Shown piece after piece: positions 1-11,360 of a stretch of 64,000 nucleotides of DNA. A program made the translations under genes and the position numbers. Each line of letters begins with the position of its first letter. The first letter of the stretch is position 1. The notes below the pieces were generated by a model that searched no databases, had not been told where the DNA came from, and was given only the letters and a program-made list of their open reading frames with translations. Origin of the DNA: Capsicum annuum (Eukaryota > Streptophyta > Magnoliopsida > Solanales > Solanaceae); NCBI RefSeq assembly GCF_002878395.1, contig NC_061121.1, forward strand, positions 49,909,019 through 49,973,018. Reading direction: 5' to 3'.

Positions 1-60
1 ACCCCCAATTTATGTGGACTATTACATGATCATATGACTTGTTTAAAGAGGGATAAATAT
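1..60 (+). repeat. fragment of dispersed inverted-repeat unit
   Basis: The first ~50 bases closely match the unit at about 20098-20150 (both contain AATTTATGTGGACTATTA followed by a CATGATCATATGACTTG-like run). The unit is cut by the window edge. It carries no ORF; the same unit recurs in both orientations at 18.9-20.6 kb. Confidence 0.6.
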
Positions 61-116
61 TAATATAGTTTGGGCTCAGTCTTAGCACGAGCCAAATGAC
101 ACTAGTATTATAATAA

Positions 117-1212
117 AGAGAAAAGTCACAAAGACACCACTGAATTTGTCTGAATTTTCAAAAAGACACTCTAACTATGTGGGTGTCCTACTACCCCCTT
201 TAATAATTTTAAAATCTTTCACAGAATTTCAATCACAACAAATAGAGTAAATTCACGCACCAATCATTGTCTACCACGTGTTAAATATATTTAATTTCAT
301 GTTTTATTTATATTTTTGAATAAAATTTTTCTTTTTCATTTTATACTTTATCCTCTTTTACTTATCACCCCCACCCCCCTCAATCCTATCCACCCACCAA
401 CCACCATCACCACCATCAACACCACCACCACCACCATAAAAACACACACTCACTAAATCCTTTAAATTAATTTGCTCCACCTTGGTGCAGAAGCACAATC
501 CCCCACTCTCATCCCACTCGTTCGACGTCGGCTCATCATTCCAAACTTTCAGTGAGAACATTATTATCTTCTAATGAATTCTAATTTTCTATTACAATAG
601 TCAAATTCAATTTATCAATAAATTTAAATTTATAAATCAAAAGCTCAACACTAGCGATGAGATTGAAACTCCATTTAGTGGAGTTTTATGGTTCTTAATA
701 AAAATAGATAAATAATCACTCAAAATAAAGAAAAAAAAAAGAAATCTTGTATCAAGGAATATAATCAAGTAGAAAAAAGAGTTTTTAAAGATGGGGAAGA
801 ATAAGAGGAAAAAGAGAAGTAGTATACAAGTGTTCAGCCAAAGAAGACAATCGTGTTTTTGTGTGAGAGGGTGAGGGATGTTGGCGGGGCGGGGAGCAAA
901 GAGGGGGTAGGGAATATTTGAAAAAGGTAAATAAATGCTGATTTTTTTTTATATATAAAAAAGAAGAAGATAGATTTTATAAAGAATAGACAAAATGATT
1001 TATACGTGGCACTTTTTAATTTGTTGTTGGAGTCAATATTTCTCCTTCACACTCCTCATTTGCGTGAAACACAAAACTTGACTGAAATTCAGTTAAAATG
1101 GTCTATTTACACCGGTTTTTATAATTTTTGTGGGGTAATAGGATGCCCGCAAACTTCAAGTGTCTTTTTAAAAATTCGGGACAACTTCAGTGGTGCTTTT
1201 ATGTCTTTGCTC
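117..1212. mobile_element. MULE-like TIR element, non-autonomous
   Basis: The left end (from about 117, AAAGACACCACTGAATTTG) and the right end (about 1100-1212, reverse complement AGCACCACTGAAGTTG) form imperfect terminal inverted repeats of roughly 90 bases, both running into a GGTGTCC/GGCATCC...TACCCC motif. The 8-base string TATAATAA lies on both sides (109-116 and 1213-1220), fitting an 8-9 bp target-site duplication as made by Mutator-like or hAT transposases. The interior has no transposase. On the minus strand at 561-358 there is a 67-codon ORF whose second half is glycine-rich because it reads a GGT-type microsatellite. Its upstream stretch (570-900) is pyrimidine-rich on that strand and leader-like, so a captured gene fragment is possible but unproven. 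Confidence 0.55.
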
Positions 1213-1220
1213 TATAATAA

Positions 1221-1448
1221 CTAGATTTCAAATGAAGGGTAAATGGTCGTTCAATATTTAGTGGGTTTTTTTCTTTGAACTTTTAATTTTGTGGCTTTCC
1301 ACTTTTAGAATAGTTATATTATGATTCATGATGTATAGAATTAAAATATTAGGAAATGGCATAGGACAAAAATAACTTTAAGCGAAATAGTCACATAAAA
1401 GGAAAAAAAAAAGAGACGGAGACAACAATGAGGATAGCAATTTAAAGT
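1221..1448. other. AT-rich spacer, nothing recognised
   Basis: Between two transposon remnants. No ORF or motif that I can support. Confidence 0.4.
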
Positions 1449-2300
1449 ATCTTTGGCCAAGCTTTTAAAATTAACTTTTATTTTGAGAAGTGTTTTTTTC
1501 AAAATAGTAATTTTGAGCAGCAATTTGTGTTTGACCAAACTTTTGAAAGAGTTTTATGTATATGATTCTCAAAAATATTCTTTTTAAAAAAAATATTTTG
1601 TAGGAAAAACTATTTTTTTTAGTTTATGAAAACTGTTATTCTCCAGAAGTGCTTATTTTCTCTAGGGGTGTTCATAGGTTGGTTCGGTTTATTGATTTTG
1701 ATTTTTAAATATGCTAAATCAATAACCAAACCAATAATATATTACTTATCGATTTTTAGTCCTTAGCGGTTCGATTTATTTAATCGATAAGGAAAAAAAT
1801 CATAAAATAGAAATAGTATCAACTAATATAAAAGAGATTGAATCTTTGTTGCAGCCAAAATTCGACATGATGTGTTTTAATTTACAAGAATCTTCAAGCT
1901 TGAAGTAATTGTTAGTTTAGAGATGTGAATAGGTTTGTTAGTTTGTAGAAATTAAAGATACATCTATATATATATATATATATATATATAAGTAGGGGTA
2001 AAATAGTAATTAGAAGTATATTCTTATTGGGTAATTGGTTTATCCAATAACCCAATGAAAAAATTAAAATCGAACTAACAACCCATTATAAAGATAATAC
2101 AAAATTGTTAATCCAATAACCAACTAACAATAAACCAATAACATTTTTAGCAATTCGATTTATTGGTCGGATAGACTTTTACACACCCCTAATTTTCTCC
2201 CAAAAACTTGATCAAACACCTCAATTTTTTTTAAGTAAACACTTTTCATAAAAAATAATAACTTTTGGCGAAAAATAAATCTGATCAAATAGGCTTCGAC
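1449..2300. mobile_element. foldback MITE, interrupted
   Basis: Sequence at about 1452-1560 (TTGGCCAAGCTTTTAAAA, then GAGAAGTGTTTTT and TGTTTGACCAAACTTTTG) is repeated in inverted orientation at about 2200-2300 (AACTTGATCAAACACCTC, then AACACTTTTCAT and CGAAAAATAAATCTGATC). The arms are about 100 bases, imperfect, and surround an AT-rich centre. The element is split by the hAT MITE at 1663-2191. No coding capacity. Outer boundaries are approximate. Confidence 0.5.
1663..2191. mobile_element. hAT-type MITE
   Basis: Ends are TAGGGGTGTTCATAGG and its inverted counterpart ...TTTACACACCCCTA, with a second level of inverted similarity (TTCGGTTTATTGATTTT versus CAATTCGATTTATTGG). The 8-base string ATTTTCTC flanks it exactly at 1655-1662 and 2192-2199; an 8-bp duplication is the hAT hallmark. 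Length is 529 bp. The interior is AT-rich with a (TA)n run near 1965-1990 and no transposase, so it is non-autonomous. It sits in the central part of the older foldback element. Confidence 0.85.
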
Positions 2301-2409
2301 CACTAAGAAAAACAAAATAAAATTACACATTTATGAATTAATAGTCCTTAAATATTTTGAAAGACAATCTTTAACCTATGGAGAGAGAAGATATAGGAGA
2401 AACTTATAA

Positions 2410-2620
2410 TCAACGAATTAAGAGGTAGGATCTAATTGTCAAATGCCCACTAATAAAAACTTTATTTGTCATTTAGACATAAGTCTTGAAATTTTTTCAA
2501 ATAGACGTCATTTATGATGTCATCATATATTCTTTCCAACTTAACAAATTTAGCACACAAGTTTTTAATAATACACTCTACCCCTTCCCCCCCCCCCCCC
2601 CTCCAATAATTATATTCAAA
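2410..2620 (+). repeat. candidate left terminal inverted repeat of a large MULE
   Basis: Starting near 2431, GATCTAATTGTCAAATGCC loosely matches, in inverted orientation, the stretch ending near 38573 (reverse complement GATGAATTGACAAAAAGGCC). It lies upstream of the mudrA remnant in the expected place for a MULE end. A homopolymer C run follows at about 2588-2601. The flanking 9-mers agree at only about 5 of 9 positions, so the boundary and the pairing are tentative. Confidence 0.3.
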
Positions 2621-3174
2621 ATATCCTTATAATTTTTTTAAAAAAAAATTCCAAAAGTTAAAATAAATCTTTCAATTTTCCACCAAATTCTCCATTTTAA
2701 GCACGAATCTGGTATTTTTTCGACGATCAGCTCAAAATCAGTCCACAAAGTCATAACCTGGTCCATTGCATCCGTTGTTATCCCATTTGTTTGTTATCTT
2801 CGCCAACACACTTTCCATCATTTTTATGAATCTTTCAAACCACTCACATCATGCAAAACCTCTTTAGAATGTACATTACAGTAGCTCAGGTGACTCCAAC
2901 TTTGTTTCTCTATTCCATAAATCCAACGATCGTTGATTAGAAGTAATTTTCGCACTTTTTCTATTTTGTTGGATATCTGTTCAGTCATCGGCCATTTATA
3001 GAACAGACATATACCATCAGCAGAATCCTGGATTGACTTCAGTGTACTTCGAGGATATCTATTGTAGAGGTTGTTCTTGTTTCTGGTGATTTCATGGGAG
3101 AATGGGAGGAGATTCTCAAATGTTGGAATTGAAAATCTCATACTAAGGTGATATTACCTATTGTGGTTCATTGC

Positions 3175-4397
3175 AATGTCTCATAAGATTACTTGGTTGT
3201 AATAATAATAAAGAGATGGAATTTATTTTATGAGCCAAGCGACGTAGTGACAAGTTATCTAATGAACTCGAGAGAAAAACTTCATCCTATGATCATAAAT
3301 AATAACATTCATGTGTCTTTGCACATGCTGAATGTTGGTTATGATGGCTTTAGGTGTATTTTAAGAATAAATATAGTCGAGAGGCCTTTGAAAGAATCGT
3401 TGAATTCATCACCACCCCCACCCCAACACCCGTTAGTCGATGATGATTCAATTGAATACGAGAATGAGGGCGATCATCCAATGACAATCAAAGATCATTC
3501 TATGGATACGAAATATGATTAATTGGACTTAGAAGGTGTTAAGAAGATTGTAGATCGGGATCACAACCAAATAATTTCTTCTCCGATGGAATGAATTTAT
3601 ATCGTGAACAAACATTTAGCAACAACAAAGAGCTGAAAATATTACTAGACTGAGCGTCGGTGAGGTAAACTTTTGATTTTGTATAGAGAAGAGTTGTTGT
3701 AAATTCTTGAAGGTGAAATATGTATCTCGTGGTTGCAGTTGATTGTTGCGGGCAAAGAATTACGAATGCTTAAATAGATACACACCACGGCCAGGCATAA
3801 GCAAATCTCGTTCAAAATCATTGCTTTGCTATGTTTAAATCATTTTCGTTGTGGTAAGGGTCCAATCATAAAAGAAATTCAGAGGATTATCTTTAGGGAG
3901 ATGCATTGCAAGGCAAGCTATTGGATGCGTTGGAAAAAAAGTGTAATTGTGAATAACATTGTTCGTAGAACACCGGAGCTCGAATGTTCTTGCTTGCCTA
4001 TTTTTTTCTACATGATCGAGTCACAAAATCTCAGTTCTTCATATTCTATCATGGTTAACAAGAAAGATAGATCCTTCGTATACTACTTCTTAGATTTTGG
4101 AGCTTGCATATAGGGATACTCTCACATGAGAAAGGTAATTGCCATTGACAGAACATATTTATATGGAAGGTATTGGGATGTGTTGCTTACCGCCATAGCA
4201 CAGGACACCAAAAATCATATTTATCCAATTGTCTTTTGTATTGTGGATAAAGATAATGATGCTTCTTAGATCTTCTTTCTTGAGAAGTTGAAGACTATAG
4301 TAAATGATGATCCAGATTTATGTGTCATCTTCGATAAACACATTAGTGTCTCCAACGCATTCTCTCGTGTTTACAATCATGCATATTATGTACCTTG
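3175..4397 (+). pseudogene. mudrA-like: MULE transposase (mudrA-like), N-terminal and DDE part, broken
   Basis: Mutator-like transposases cut and re-insert the element using a DDE catalytic domain. The N-terminal stretch (3193-3522) ends in a proline run followed by an acidic region, as in plant MURA proteins. The 3826-4113 stretch and its continuation to 4390 match the MURA core: HMRKVIAIDRTYLYG places the first catalytic Asp at 4147-4149, AQDTKNHIYPIVFCIVDKD follows, and LCVIFDKH places the second Asp at 4333-4335. Several in-frame stops and frame changes (for example the stop after DFGACI) make it non-functional. The reading stops at NHAYY near 4390, where the LINE/LTR/Athila stack begins; the C-terminal part resumes near 16985. 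Related plant genes may have an intron here. I am confident of the family, less of exon limits. Confidence 0.8.
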
Positions 4398-4910
4398 AAA
4401 GAGCCAACAATAACTACAATAACAACATACCAAGTGTATTCCCACAAAGCGGGGTCTGGGAATGGTAATATGTACGTTGTTCATACTAATATCTCAGATG
4501 AAGTAGATAGGTTGTTTTCGATAGACCCCCTGGATCAGGACAGATAACATTATAACCAACTAACAAATAGAAAACATAAAAGCACGCAATAAAAATGGGA
4601 TAACACACCACTAGATAATAATGAAAATAAGAAACCCACAAGTTAATATTATAAACTCTCTATTCGAAATTGGAGACAACACCGAAACACCTTGAACAAG
4701 CAAATACAAGCGTAGATACAAATAAAAGCACTCTTACCTACTAATACGAATGAAATCCTACCCACTAGCCCTTTACCCTAATCTGTGTCCTCCACACCTT
4801 TCTATCAAGGTTCATGTCCTCCGTAAACTATAACTGCTCTATATCATGTCATGTCACCTCTCTCCAATATTTCTTTGGCCTACCTCTACCCTGCCTAAAA
4901 CCTTCTTTAG
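4398..4910 (-). mobile_element. RTE-type LINE, 3' end
   Basis: On the minus strand the last codons of the LINE reverse-transcriptase ORF read GRGRPKKYWREVTRHDM, then about 30 residues later NLDRKVWRTQIRVKG and a stop, the usual C-terminus of plant RTE LINEs. About 350 bases of 3' UTR follow, ending in GGGAATACACTTGGTATG and an imperfect TTG/TTA tail at 4398-4432, typical of Solanaceae RTE elements. Upstream it is interrupted at 4910 by a solo LTR; the TTTAG duplication at 4906-4910 pairs with 15689-15693, and the ORF continues there. It interrupts the mudrA pseudogene. Confidence 0.8.
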
Positions 4911-7113
4911 TGACACGACCCAACCCTAGGCCTTGTCGTAATGGGCATCCCACGTCCAACCAGGACCGAGGACCGTCCCCTATTACCCAACCCAACCACA
5001 TATATCCAGCCTTAGATGGCTGAATTTTGAATATATAACAAGATATCGTTATTGTTCTCATTAAGACTCTAGGATAGGGTCACAATCATGACCGACCAAA
5101 TCGAGTCCAATCGTACCTCACCAACCGACCAACCATACCAAGCCTAACCATAAACCATAAACCAAGGGAATACCAAAACATGATATGAAAATCAATCCCA
5201 AAATGAAATAGAATGGAACAACCAATAATATCATCCAATAATATCAGCCCACCATCTTATTCCAATGCCAAGGTCGACACCAATACCGATCGTGCCCATA
5301 CCAATCCCCAGAAGTACCATAAAGCCTTTATCCAAAAGAGTAAACAAATCTGGTTGGGACATGCCCCCAACCATGGCCAAAACCAATATCCAAAATAAAA
5401 TAAGTGTCTAATGAAAATTTATAATATGAATGATGTCTTTCGAAAGGATGGAAGCTCACCACTTCAATCTAAATACTGATACAAAATCCGCATGCTAAAC
5501 AAGAGGAGTAGATTGGCCGATTCCTGCATAGCGTGGGTATACAGCCGCCAGTAGATGGGGTTAGCAAATGACCGCTAGCATGAAACTCAGGGTAAGAATA
5601 AAATAATGTCAGTTATAAAACCAAGTAAAATCATCCATATGCATACAACCATACATATATAAGTGTCGGGAAAAGGGATCGAGTTTAGCATCCACTTAAA
5701 ACCTTTACCTGGGTTGCTTAGTTTGGTCATTCTAACCACCCATAGGTGATATGGGCTCAGCTCCCCCTGTTGAAAGGGCCCTAGTGTGTGTAGCCGCACT
5801 CCTATGGGATGACTAGTACATTCCTCTAATATAAAACGTGACACTCGCACTTGGTCATCAAGACCCCTTATATCGGCAAATATGAGTTTTTGATTTTGGT
5901 CCCCCCAGGACCGCCACTTTCCACGGCTTAGCTACACACCCCGCCATTAATGCCCAATTAAAACCATGTCCAAACAATCCATTTACCATTTGTTGATTGA
6001 GGCCAATATTAGTGCTATCATCATACCACCCCTTACTTGTAAGTATATCCATAGCCAAACCATTTAGGTTAAGAAGACCTTAGGTTCCCTTCCAATTACC
6101 ATATTAAATCCACTTGGGAGATTTCCACGTTCTCCACAAGCATAACCATTTAGCCTTTATCCTTTCCAAACCATTTAAACCATGTATAAATCCTTTGTCC
6201 AGTTTAAAACATGCAAGAGTTCCATTAAAATAAGTCAATGCAATAAAAATATCTTTATAAGCATTTTATCAAACACCTTGGGGGAATTATATAGCTAAAA
6301 CCAATTTCAAAGACCATTAAACCATTACCATGCAATCCAATTGTCCAAAACCATCATTAATGCATACAAAAGCATAATTAAAACCATAGGAAACCATAAC
6401 CAAGCATTCAATATCAGAACCCCCAATAATAGTTGAAAAACCATAATCATGAAATTGTAAAACAATGAAATCAATCATATAAACCATGCCTTTAGTTGAA
6501 ATTGCAATGAGGGAAGAGAATCATGCCTTATACCAAAAAATTGATGGAAAGAAATCACCAAAGCAATCCCTTAGCTAAAACCCTAGCTTCCTTGCCCCAA
6601 AAGCTCTTGAGAGAATTATGAGGTGTTAGGAATAGTTTATAAGTGTTAATAAATAGAATAATTGGGTAAATAACCTCCTAAGTGTGTTAGTAGTCGTAGG
6701 TTGTAATTAGGGTAAGTAGGGAAATGTTCAAAATACCCTCACTTAAATCCCTTAAAATCCCATCACAAGGATACGACTGATCCATACGAGTCATACCCTT
6801 CTATACAATCGGTATCCACCACTCATATCTAAGACTCAACCTTTGAATTAAACATTGTCCAGTATACCACTCATCCAACCAAGTCGTAACCATAGTATAC
6901 GATTCGTACCCATAACCCGTATCCCTAGCAGAATGAAATACCAAAGGGATCAAACACTGTCCACCATACGAGTCCATGATACGACTCGTACCAAGCCTTA
7001 TAATTCGTACCTCAAAGTCATGATCATTCCAGTAATTAAAACCATTCCACCAACTAACACTGGTCAACATATAACAGGACCATACCACTCGTACCCCAGC
7101 ATACTACTCGTAC
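4911..7113 (-). mobile_element. gypsy LTR, distal part (solo LTR split by Athila-like element)
   Basis: Read on the minus strand this is a diverged copy of the 2.2-kb LTR at 23704-25920: it shares the repeated TACGA/GTATGG region at the start, the late motif GTGGTGAGCTTCCATCC, the CATGTCCC motif and a GTGTCA end. The 5' 77 bases of the same LTR lie at 15612-15688, beyond the Athila-like insertion. Together they make about 2.27 kb with the duplication CTAAA (TTTAG on plus) on both outer sides. No internal domain adjoins it, so it is a solo LTR left by recombination. ORFs inside it are not considered genes. Confidence 0.8.
7109..7113. repeat. target-site duplication of Athila-like element (left)
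   Basis: CGTAC here pairs with CGTAT at 15612-15616 on the other side of the element; one base differs, as expected for an old insertion. Confidence 0.6.
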
Positions 7114-8828
7114 TGACAGCGGTCAAGTGCACACGCAAGTGTACGTGGTCTACCAAGTAATATAATGGCCTTCAAGAAAGCCGAATAGCGATCCCATAGA
7201 GACTTGATTTGACAATGATTTAATTCTAGTTCACCATTTATATTAATTTAGTGCAAAAGTAACCAAAAAGAAAGTTTGTAATTTTTGTAAATTAAAAAAT
7301 AAAATAAATAATGCAAAAATTAAATTCTTGGAACAATAAATGGAAGTAAACCCGGGGTTAAATCACTCCGAACAATCATACTCTATTATTGAATTTTTAT
7401 CCATTAATTTGTTTATCTTGGTTGTTGATGTGTAGGGTTAATTGCATGATCATAGTTTCCCAACCTATAATCTTTTACCTAATTTGGACATTACAACTAC
7501 ATCAGTGAGCGGGGTTGTAATAATCCAATTACGTGAATTAAAGCTATCATCCTACATATGAATCAAGTAAGACATCTAAGTACATCCTTGTCCTGGACGC
7601 TAAGTTTAATTCTTTATTTTATAAAAGAATAAAAACTCAAACTTTATTTATTCACATGTTCTATCTCCCTATTACCTTTCTTGAAATCAAAAGGTCAATA
7701 ATATATGTATTTTATGGGTGATCAATCTATAAAATAATTAAAATAAGAATAAACAATCAACCAAATATGATAAGCAAAATTAACGAATTTAATCCAAAAC
7801 AATAGTAATCATGTTTTTGACTTTAACTCCGTAATAAAAGTTTTTAGCCACTAATATTCATAATCACGGTCCAAATAATTGAATACATGATAAGAAAAAT
7901 TAAAAACTAAAAATAAATTAAAACCTAATAAATCATGTAGCCGCCTCCGTCTTTTTTCTCCAAACAGTGTCCAAGCATCCCATCTCCCATTGTAGTGTGT
8001 CAGGTTTGTATATATATATCCAATATTGTCAATTGTTGTCCAGCTACATATAATATATAATATACTCCAATTATTTTTGGGATTCAAGGCTGGCACGTGC
8101 ATAAAGGACCACCAACCGCCTCTTGAATTGTGTGCAATTTGAATTGAATTAGGACAATATCAAACCAGCGATGTGACGCGTTGCTGAACGCGTTGGCACA
8201 TCGATGCGATGCGTTGAATTTGTATTGTCTCACTGAAATTTACGTTCAAAAATTTGATAAAGTGTGAAACGTTCTATCCTTTGCCCATACCTTTTGTAGT
8301 GTATTTTCAATAAATTTTTGATCTTTTTATCATTAATATATCACCATATTTAGTTCACTAAGACTCCTATAATATCACACACCACATATTAAAGATCAAA
8401 ACAGCACAATATTCTCAACAACAAATCAAAACAAGAGCTCGGATAAGGCAAATTCGCAATGATCTTCCACTCATTATTGCAGCTCTTTTCTTAGTCAAAT
8501 TAAATTTTGCACATTACAAATAAATTATTTCACTCATAATTACACCATTAAAATATTTGAAATAAATTAAACATATAAGAATCTACCGAGATCAACTAGA
8601 CACACACCTAGCTCAAGCTAGTAAAACTAGTTTTCTGGGTTGAACTCTAAATTACTCAATTAAATACAAACTTGTTTGAAAAATATTTTGGACATTGTAA
8701 TCACATACTTGGACACTTAAATGTTTATTTATATCAATATGAACACGTTAAGCACACTAATTGCTCTCAAAATAAGGCGAAATAAGCTAGAATAATGATA
8801 TCGAAGTGTATAAAATCACCTTAGATCA
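7114..8828 (-). repeat. 3' LTR of Athila-like element
   Basis: Similar along most of its length to 12930-15611 (shared landmarks: AAGAAAGCCGAATA near 7176, GTAACCAAAAAGAAAG near 7259, the CTCAAGCTAGTAAAACTAG block near 8611). It is about 1.7 kb and lacks a ~960-base block present in the other LTR. The 83-codon minus-strand ORF near 7.9-8.1 kb lies in the LTR and has no recognised domain. Confidence 0.8.
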
Positions 8829-10734
8829 TCATCCCACACTTAAACTCTTGTTTGTCCTCGAACAACTCTTTACTCTAAGCTTAAAAAGATAAGGTGACGC
8901 TACACTTCTACTAAAATAAAGACACTCAAGATAGTACTACAATGACTACACGGAATGCAAGTTTCTACACAAAGCATGTTATTTACACAATTGTTAGCTC
9001 AAGAACATTACTTCAAAACATCCTAGCGTCAAGAATTGACTCACCTAAGTGGAAACTCATGTTTATTATTCAATCAAAGACATCATACAAATCACCCACA
9101 TTCATCAAACATGTGCCCCTCACAACAAGAGAATTACCCATAATCACTCGCAATAATGCAATTTATAATGTAATGGGTATAAGAATCAAATTATGCTCAC
9201 TCTCACAAGGAATTCACAAGTTACACACAATGAACCATAGGCTTGACCTTAGTGTAATGTTTCACTAATAGTCGAATGTAAAGCTTAGGATCAATTAGGA
9301 TTTTTTCGGGTTGTAATGTAGGCTAAGGGACGGGTAAGAACTATTTGAAAATAGTGACTAACCTCTCTAAGAGCTTTAATACACTACATTATTCATTTAA
9401 AATCACTCTCCAACAATCGAACTACACTTATTCATTCATCCATACCTTTTGTTTTTGCCCCATCTCTTTTAAGCATTTTTATAAACACTTGGTGGACATA
9501 TAATTTACTGCCACAAGAATCAATTTTTTTTTGCTTTTTTTCAAAATCATGACAATATTTTTAACATCATTTAGATCACATCAATCCACCACACATCAAT
9601 TATAAACACCAATAACTATTAGCTTAGGGCATCAATTTCACCTTTTTCTTCTTCAATTTTCTCAAACTCCTTACTAAATCACTTGTTTTTCATTAAAGCA
9701 CTTAGGAGCTTTTTGGATCAAATTATGGTCTATCAAAGAAGGAAATTAGGCTACTTATGAGGTTACCAAAAAAAAAGTTAAAGGCTCAATGGGGGTTGAC
9801 TAGGATAATGAACAATGGTAGGATAAATAAATGGTATAAAATAAGGCTATAAAAGAAATGCCTCTATCATCTCCTAAATCCACATTCTTTATTTCGCTTC
9901 ACACACACACCGAGAAAACATCACATGCAACAAGGAATATACAAAAAACCTTACACGCATATGTCACATGCTCAACTCAATAGGATCATCATAGACTCCC
10001 AACCAAACAATAGCATGAATTCAAAATTAAGCCAACGAAAACAAGAGTCATAAACATGAGCCTAGGAGTCTCAAAAATAGAAATTCACACAATCAACGTG
10101 CTTTTTACCAAACAAAACACTTGCACCATGCAATCAAAAATAGCACCAACAAGAACATCTCACTTATTGTTGACCTAAAAATTTTTAAATTGAGCCAAAA
10201 TTTGGGAATTTTTCCTCCCCACACTTAAAAATCTACTTTGTCCCCAAAGTGAATTTAAAAGGTAAGAGATGAAAATACTCCCTAGGGCCACTAGGCCTAA
10301 CTAGTAGAATCTTTACATAAAGAAGATCCATGGAATTCCACACTTAATCTTTGCCATGATTCAAGCTCAAGATTATGGTACTCAAACTTTTCACTAATCT
10401 GTGACTCAACCAAAACAAAAACTACGTGAAATAAAAACTAGAAAAAACTGAAAATAAAACATACCTAATTAACTTGGGTTGCCTCCCAAGAAGCACCTAA
10501 TTTATTATCGCAGCACAACCCATATCAACTCAACCATATTCCTTTACCCTTTTACCTCCTTTTAGGAGCCATTTTTTCATTCGTTTCAAACCTCTTTTAC
10601 CTTTCAACATGTTGGGAATTGGTGGTTTCATCTTAGGTCACTCAATCAGGTAAACATAAGAGGTCTTTAGTGGCTTAGGCACCCCACACTTATCCCTTTC
10701 CAACACATTAATCATGCATAAATCTTTATAAGGG
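8829..10734 (-). other. non-coding internal region of Athila-like element, with polypurine tract
   Basis: On the minus strand a purine-rich run (AAGTGTGGGATGA, about 8829-8843) directly precedes the 3' LTR and is the likely plus-strand primer. The remaining ~1.9 kb holds no recognisable domain. Plant Athila/Tat elements often carry a long non-coding stretch between pol and the 3' LTR; here pol is missing and this stretch follows the protease. ORFs in it, such as 8942-9268 on plus, show no family features. Confidence 0.6.
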
Positions 10735-11110
10735 ATTTTCAATGGGTTCCTTGTAAACATCAAATACCATCTCTTCATTATCTACCCTCATCTTAAGTGT
10801 GCCTTCTCTAACATCAATCAAATCTCATTCGGTCGCTAAGAATGGGCGCCCTAAAATAATTGGTGCCCGTTCATCTTCCACAAAATCAAGAACAAAAAAG
10901 TCAGCAGGAATAAAAAATTTACCAACCTTTATGAGGACATCCTCAATGATTCCATCCGGATATGCTATGATCCGTCTGCGAGCTGCATAACCACTCGTGT
11001 TGCTTTAGGCTCTCCCAAGCCCAATTTTCTAAACAATGATAGGGGCATCAAATTTGTGCTTGCCCCCAAGTCACTCAATCCATTGACTTTTTTTCCCCCA
11101 ATTTGGATAG
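10735..11110 (-). pseudogene. Athila-type aspartic protease remnant
   Basis: Retroviral-type aspartic proteases process the Gag-Pol polyprotein. The minus strand reads GGKKVNGLSDLGASTNLMPL with the catalytic-type Asp at 11070-11072; the DLGAS form is usual in Athila-like elements. Downstream are [18 protein letters not shown] and [20 protein letters not shown], then the flap-distal [10 protein letters not shown] at about 10842-10870. A stop follows shortly after (ATE then TGA). The frame follows gag with several stops between. No RT follows, so the polyprotein is truncated by deletion. Confidence 0.8.
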
Positions 11111-11360
11111 AGATAGCAAACTTTCCTTAATCTTTTAATTTCTTAGGGATTTTCTGTGTCATTACTGTACTACACTCTTCAGTGAGTGTTATAGAACTCA
11201 TATCTTACAGTTTCACCTTCTTCACCACCACAACCCTCAAGTACTTTGCATACTTAGGCATACTCTACAAAATATCTAACAAAGGTAAGTTAATATAAAG
11301 CTCTCTGAATGTATCAATGAACTTTTTGAATAGGGCATCCTCCTTCGCTTTTATTTTTCT

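Noticed and set aside
2824..3141. 105-codon minus-strand ORF upstream of mudrA
   Set aside because: No recognisable family, no neighbouring exons, and it lies in the probable leader of the plus-strand transposase gene.
4398..4432. Target-site duplication of the LINE (TTGAAAGAGCC near 4387 versus TTGAAGGACTC near 15923)
   Set aside because: Only partial identity (8 of 11); kept as a possibility but not annotated.
6855..7160. 101-codon plus ORF (and its minus shadow) in the solo LTR
   Set aside because: Open only because of repeated TACGA/GTAC-type sequence in the LTR; related LTR copies do not keep the frame.
8829..10490. Search for RT or integrase in the Athila-like internal region
   Set aside because: No motif on either strand; the region is non-coding.
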